DNA of 6,785 nucleotides from positions 1 to 6,785 of the forward strand of contig JAISBH010000227.1 of NCBI GenBank assembly GCA_031266295.1, in the 5' to 3' direction. Shown here piece after piece: positions 5,509 through 6,785 of this stretch. The notes below the pieces were generated by a model. It did no database searches. It was not told where the DNA came from and saw nothing but the letters and a program-made list of their open reading frames with translations. Origin of the DNA: Oscillospiraceae bacterium. GTDB lineage: Bacteria; Bacillota; Clostridia; Christensenellales; Aristaeellaceae. How positions within the stretch are numbered: position 1 is the stretch's first letter; each line of letters begins with the position of its first letter. The position numbers and the translations under genes are program-made.

Positions 5509-6198
5509 GTGTCGAATCCGCAAACAAAATCATCGCGCGTGTGTTACATTTTGGGCGCGGCCACACTGACCGGGCATTGGCCTAGACCAAAGCTGGGCGA
5601 TATGATAATAGCAGCCGACGCTGGTTGGAAGTATTTACAAGGATTAGGCTGGATCGCGGACGCCGTAATCGGCGATTTCGACACCGCCGCGCCGCCGCCT
5701 GTCGATTCACGCCGTCGGATGTGCCGAGCCATATACCATCTGCCCGCAGAGAAGGATGATACCGATATGGCCGCCGCGATCCAGCTGGGCCTTGATGGAG
5801 GCTGCTCCACGTTTTACCTGCTTGGAGGAACGGGCGGGCGGCTGGATCATACGCTGGCTAATATCCAATGCCTGGCGCATCTGGCCGCCATGAGCCGCGC
5901 CGCGTACCTGCCAGATGGAGAGGAGACGCTGACCGCGATCGTCGGCGGAGGCTCAGTCGTTTTCCCGGAGGGTGCGTCGGGAACCGTTTCCGTGTTTGCG
6001 CATAGCGGCAGCGCGTCCGGAGTAACATTGGATGGATTTAAGTATACAATGGTAAATGGCACGCTCACAAACACCCGCGCGCTGGGCGTGAGCAACGAGC
6101 TTGCAGGCGGCCGCGCTTCCGTTAAGGTGGGCGACGGGACGCTGATTGTTGTGTTTCCCGGCACGTTATCGGCGAATCTTATACGTAATGAAGCATGA
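5509..6198 (+). CDS. thiN: Thiamine pyrophosphokinase
   Basis: This cytosolic enzyme transfers diphosphate from ATP to thiamine, giving thiamine diphosphate in one step. The 229-residue protein has the family motifs in order: DMIIAADAGWKYLQ at residues 31-44, ADAVIGDFDT at 50-59, LPAEKDDTDMAAAI at 78-91 and LLGGTGGRLDHTLANI at 104-119. In the C-terminal beta-rich thiamine-binding domain, LGVSNEL at 192-198 matches the usual 'GiSNe' motif. The Asp-rich EKDDTD and GGR-DH segments carry the metal- and nucleotide-binding residues and are intact. GTG at 5509 is chosen because GGAGG (5497-5501) sits 7 bases upstream; an in-frame ATG at 5410 would add 33 residues translated from the promoter region. 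The leader is too short for a TPP riboswitch and shows none of its motifs. Divergent marR shares the promoter region. No clear terminator follows. Confidence 0.95.
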   Translation: MSNPQTKSSRVCYILGAATLTGHWPRPKLGDMIIAADAGWKYLQGLGWIADAVIGDFDTAAPPPVDSRRRMCRAIYHLPAEKDDTDMAAAIQLGLDGGCSTFYLLGGTGGRLDHTLANIQCLAHLAAMSRAAYLPDGEETLTAIVGGGSVVFPEGASGTVSVFAHSGSASGVTLDGFKYTMVNGTLTNTRALGVSNELAGGRASVKVGDGTLIVVFPGTLSANLIRNEA

Positions 6199-6394
6199 CA
6201 CACCGTAAGGCCGTGAACCGCATACGCTGTTGTTGAATCCCGGCGTATGGCAAGCGGGGCTGCGCATCCTGGAGAGACGCGGCATGGACTGCCGGACTTT
6301 TCATATAGGTAAACGCCGCCCAGCGACCCGGCCTTGAGAGCAGCGGTTGTTCTCAAAGATTCGCGATCGTGAAACGTAACAAGGAGGCAAGAGT
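6199..6394 (+). other. Spacer between thiN and the Cys-rich gene
   Basis: No convincing gene lies here. There are three small stems: CATACGC 6221-6227 with GCGTATG 6243-6249; CGGCA 6280-6284 with TGCCG 6290-6294, followed by GACTTTTC, possibly a weak thiN terminator; and a 9-bp stem at 6334-6356. One frame (about 6209-6337) reads with plausible codon choice and ends at TGA 6335-6337, but no good start is seen. I find no clear sigma-A promoter for the next gene; TTGAGA (6334-6339) has only a poor -10 partner. Confidence 0.5.
6334..6356 (+). promoter_or_regulatory. Hairpin or palindrome upstream of the Cys-rich gene
   Basis: TTGAGAGCA (6334-6342) pairs with TGTTCTCAA (6348-6356), nine pairs including one G-T wobble, around a five-base loop. 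No T-tract follows, so it is not a terminator. It ends 24 bases before the Shine-Dalgarno and may be an operator or an mRNA leader stem. Confidence 0.45.
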
Positions 6395-6785
6395 ATGCAA
6401 TACTCGCAAGAACAACTTCAATCGATACTTAACTCTACCCTCGGTACCGCGCCCAACCAGGACGACAACGGCTGCCCATGGGCGACCCAGCATTGCTGCC
6501 CATCGTGCGGCTCCGCCGCCAGCTGCCAGACCACTCAGGCGCAGTCCACGGCCGTCGTCAACGCGATTCCGACGACCGTAGCGCGGCCGGCCCAGTCCGC
6601 GAATACGGGTTACTCGACCACTTGGCCGTTCTTCCCGGGATTCCCGGGCGGATGCTACCCACCCGCGCCCCCGACCACGGCTCCCGCGTCGAACGGCGGC
6701 AGCGGTCAGTATCATCTCATCGCGCCCAACCAGGACGACAAGGGCTGCCCGTGGGCGACCCAGCATTGCTGCCCATCGTGCGGCT
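6395..6785 (+). CDS. Cys/Pro/Thr-rich repeat protein, unknown family (3' end outside window)
   Basis: I do not recognise this protein. The ATG at 6395-6397 has an ideal AAGGAGG (6381-6387) 7 bases upstream, and the frame stays open for 130 codons to the window edge. The N-terminus MQYSQEQLQSILNSTLG (1-17) is a short polar, helix-prone segment with no signal peptide or membrane helix. Residues 19-39 hold APNQDDNG then CPWATQHCCPSCG, with Cys at 27, 34, 35 and 38 (C-x6-C-C-x2-C); Cys44 follows. Residues 45-103 form a Ser/Thr/Ala/Pro/Gly-rich linker with a WPFFPGFPGGCYPP patch (77-90, Cys87). Residues 110-130 repeat the Cys motif with one change (Asn25 becomes Lys116), so the repeat period is 91 residues. 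The composition suggests a disulfide-rich or metal-binding structural protein, such as a spore coat or surface protein; a multi-core peptide precursor is a second possibility. Both are inference. Confidence 0.75.
   Translation, partial: MQYSQEQLQSILNSTLGTAPNQDDNGCPWATQHCCPSCGSAASCQTTQAQSTAVVNAIPTTVARPAQSANTGYSTTWPFFPGFPGGCYPPAPPTTAPASNGGSGQYHLIAPNQDDKGCPWATQHCCPSCG
6449..6512 (+). repeat. Copy 1 of a 64-bp direct repeat encoding the Cys motif
   Basis: It encodes residues 19-39 plus one base of the Cys-rich protein. It matches 6722-6785 at 62 of 64 positions; the differences are AAC/AAG (Asn to Lys) and CCA/CCG (silent). Confidence 0.92.
6722..6785 (+). repeat. Copy 2 of the 64-bp direct repeat, cut by the window edge
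   Basis: It starts 273 bases (91 codons, in frame) after copy 1 and still matches at the last base of the window, so the true repeat is probably longer and may continue in further copies. Confidence 0.92.

Noticed and set aside
6146..6165. Second parS-like sequence within thiN (TGTTTC...)
   Set aside because: The left half matches but the right half does not, and the site lies within conserved coding sequence.
6221..6249. thiN terminator from CATACGC/GCGTATG
   Set aside because: Only seven pairs, a 15-base loop and no T-tract downstream.
6221..6311. Sporulation sigma-E/K -10 elements (CATACGCT at 6221, CATATAGG at 6302)
   Set aside because: Partial -10 matches without convincing -35 partners; too weak to call, though worth revisiting if the Cys-rich gene proves to be sporulation-linked.
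6361..6376. parS-like site (GTGAAAC half-site)
   Set aside because: Only the right half matches the TGTTTCACGTGAAACA consensus; the left half is essentially random.
6353..6766. 137-codon minus-strand frame with internal repeats
   Set aside because: It is the complement of the Cys-rich gene; its apparent repeats come from the 64-bp direct repeats, it lacks a ribosome binding site, and it crosses the plus-strand leader.
6449..6785. CRISPR array
   Set aside because: Two in-frame 64-bp coding repeats 273 bases apart do not have CRISPR repeat length or spacing.

Overview
The window looks like a chromosomal segment of a moderately GC-rich low-branching Bacillota (Clostridia-like) bacterium. The signs are AGGAGG-type ribosome binding sites at most starts, TTG and GTG starts, T-tailed intrinsic terminators, chromosomal Soj/Spo0J-type ParA and ParB, the clostridial form of DUF1015, and a ThiN-type thiamine pyrophosphokinase. 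This is inferred from motifs only; no database search was possible.

Layout. Bases 1-225 are the 3' end of thrS (+). Bases 226-495 are a non-coding spacer between convergent genes. It holds a C-rich, G-poor stretch, a long imperfect hairpin (291-403) and a strong terminator for the opposite strand (428-463). Bases 496-3555 on the minus strand carry parA, parB and a DUF1015 gene in that transcription order. parB and DUF1015 overlap by ATGA, and a weak extended -10 promoter sits so close to parA that its mRNA may be leaderless. Upstream on the same strand is gap (3645-4667), with its own promoter and terminator, and then a MarR-family regulator (4874-5341, TTG start) with its own terminator. From a shared, overlapping promoter region (5440-5481) marR is read leftward and thiN (5509-6198, GTG start) rightward. 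After a roughly 200-base spacer, a gene opens at 6395 behind a textbook Shine-Dalgarno and runs off the end of the window.

How the genes work together. parA and parB form the chromosome segregation module; DUF1015 is translationally coupled to it but its role is unknown. gap (glycolysis), thrS (tRNA charging) and thiN (thiamine diphosphate synthesis) are core functions that appear to be independently transcribed neighbours. The MarR protein may control itself and possibly thiN, because their promoters overlap.

The part most likely to be undescribed is the last gene. It encodes a Cys-, Pro- and Thr-rich protein with no recognised family. A 21-residue cysteine motif of pattern C-x6-C-C-x2-C occurs at residues 19-39 and again at 110-130, and the two DNA copies differ at only 2 of 64 positions. 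Its full length, repeat number and neighbours lie outside the window.
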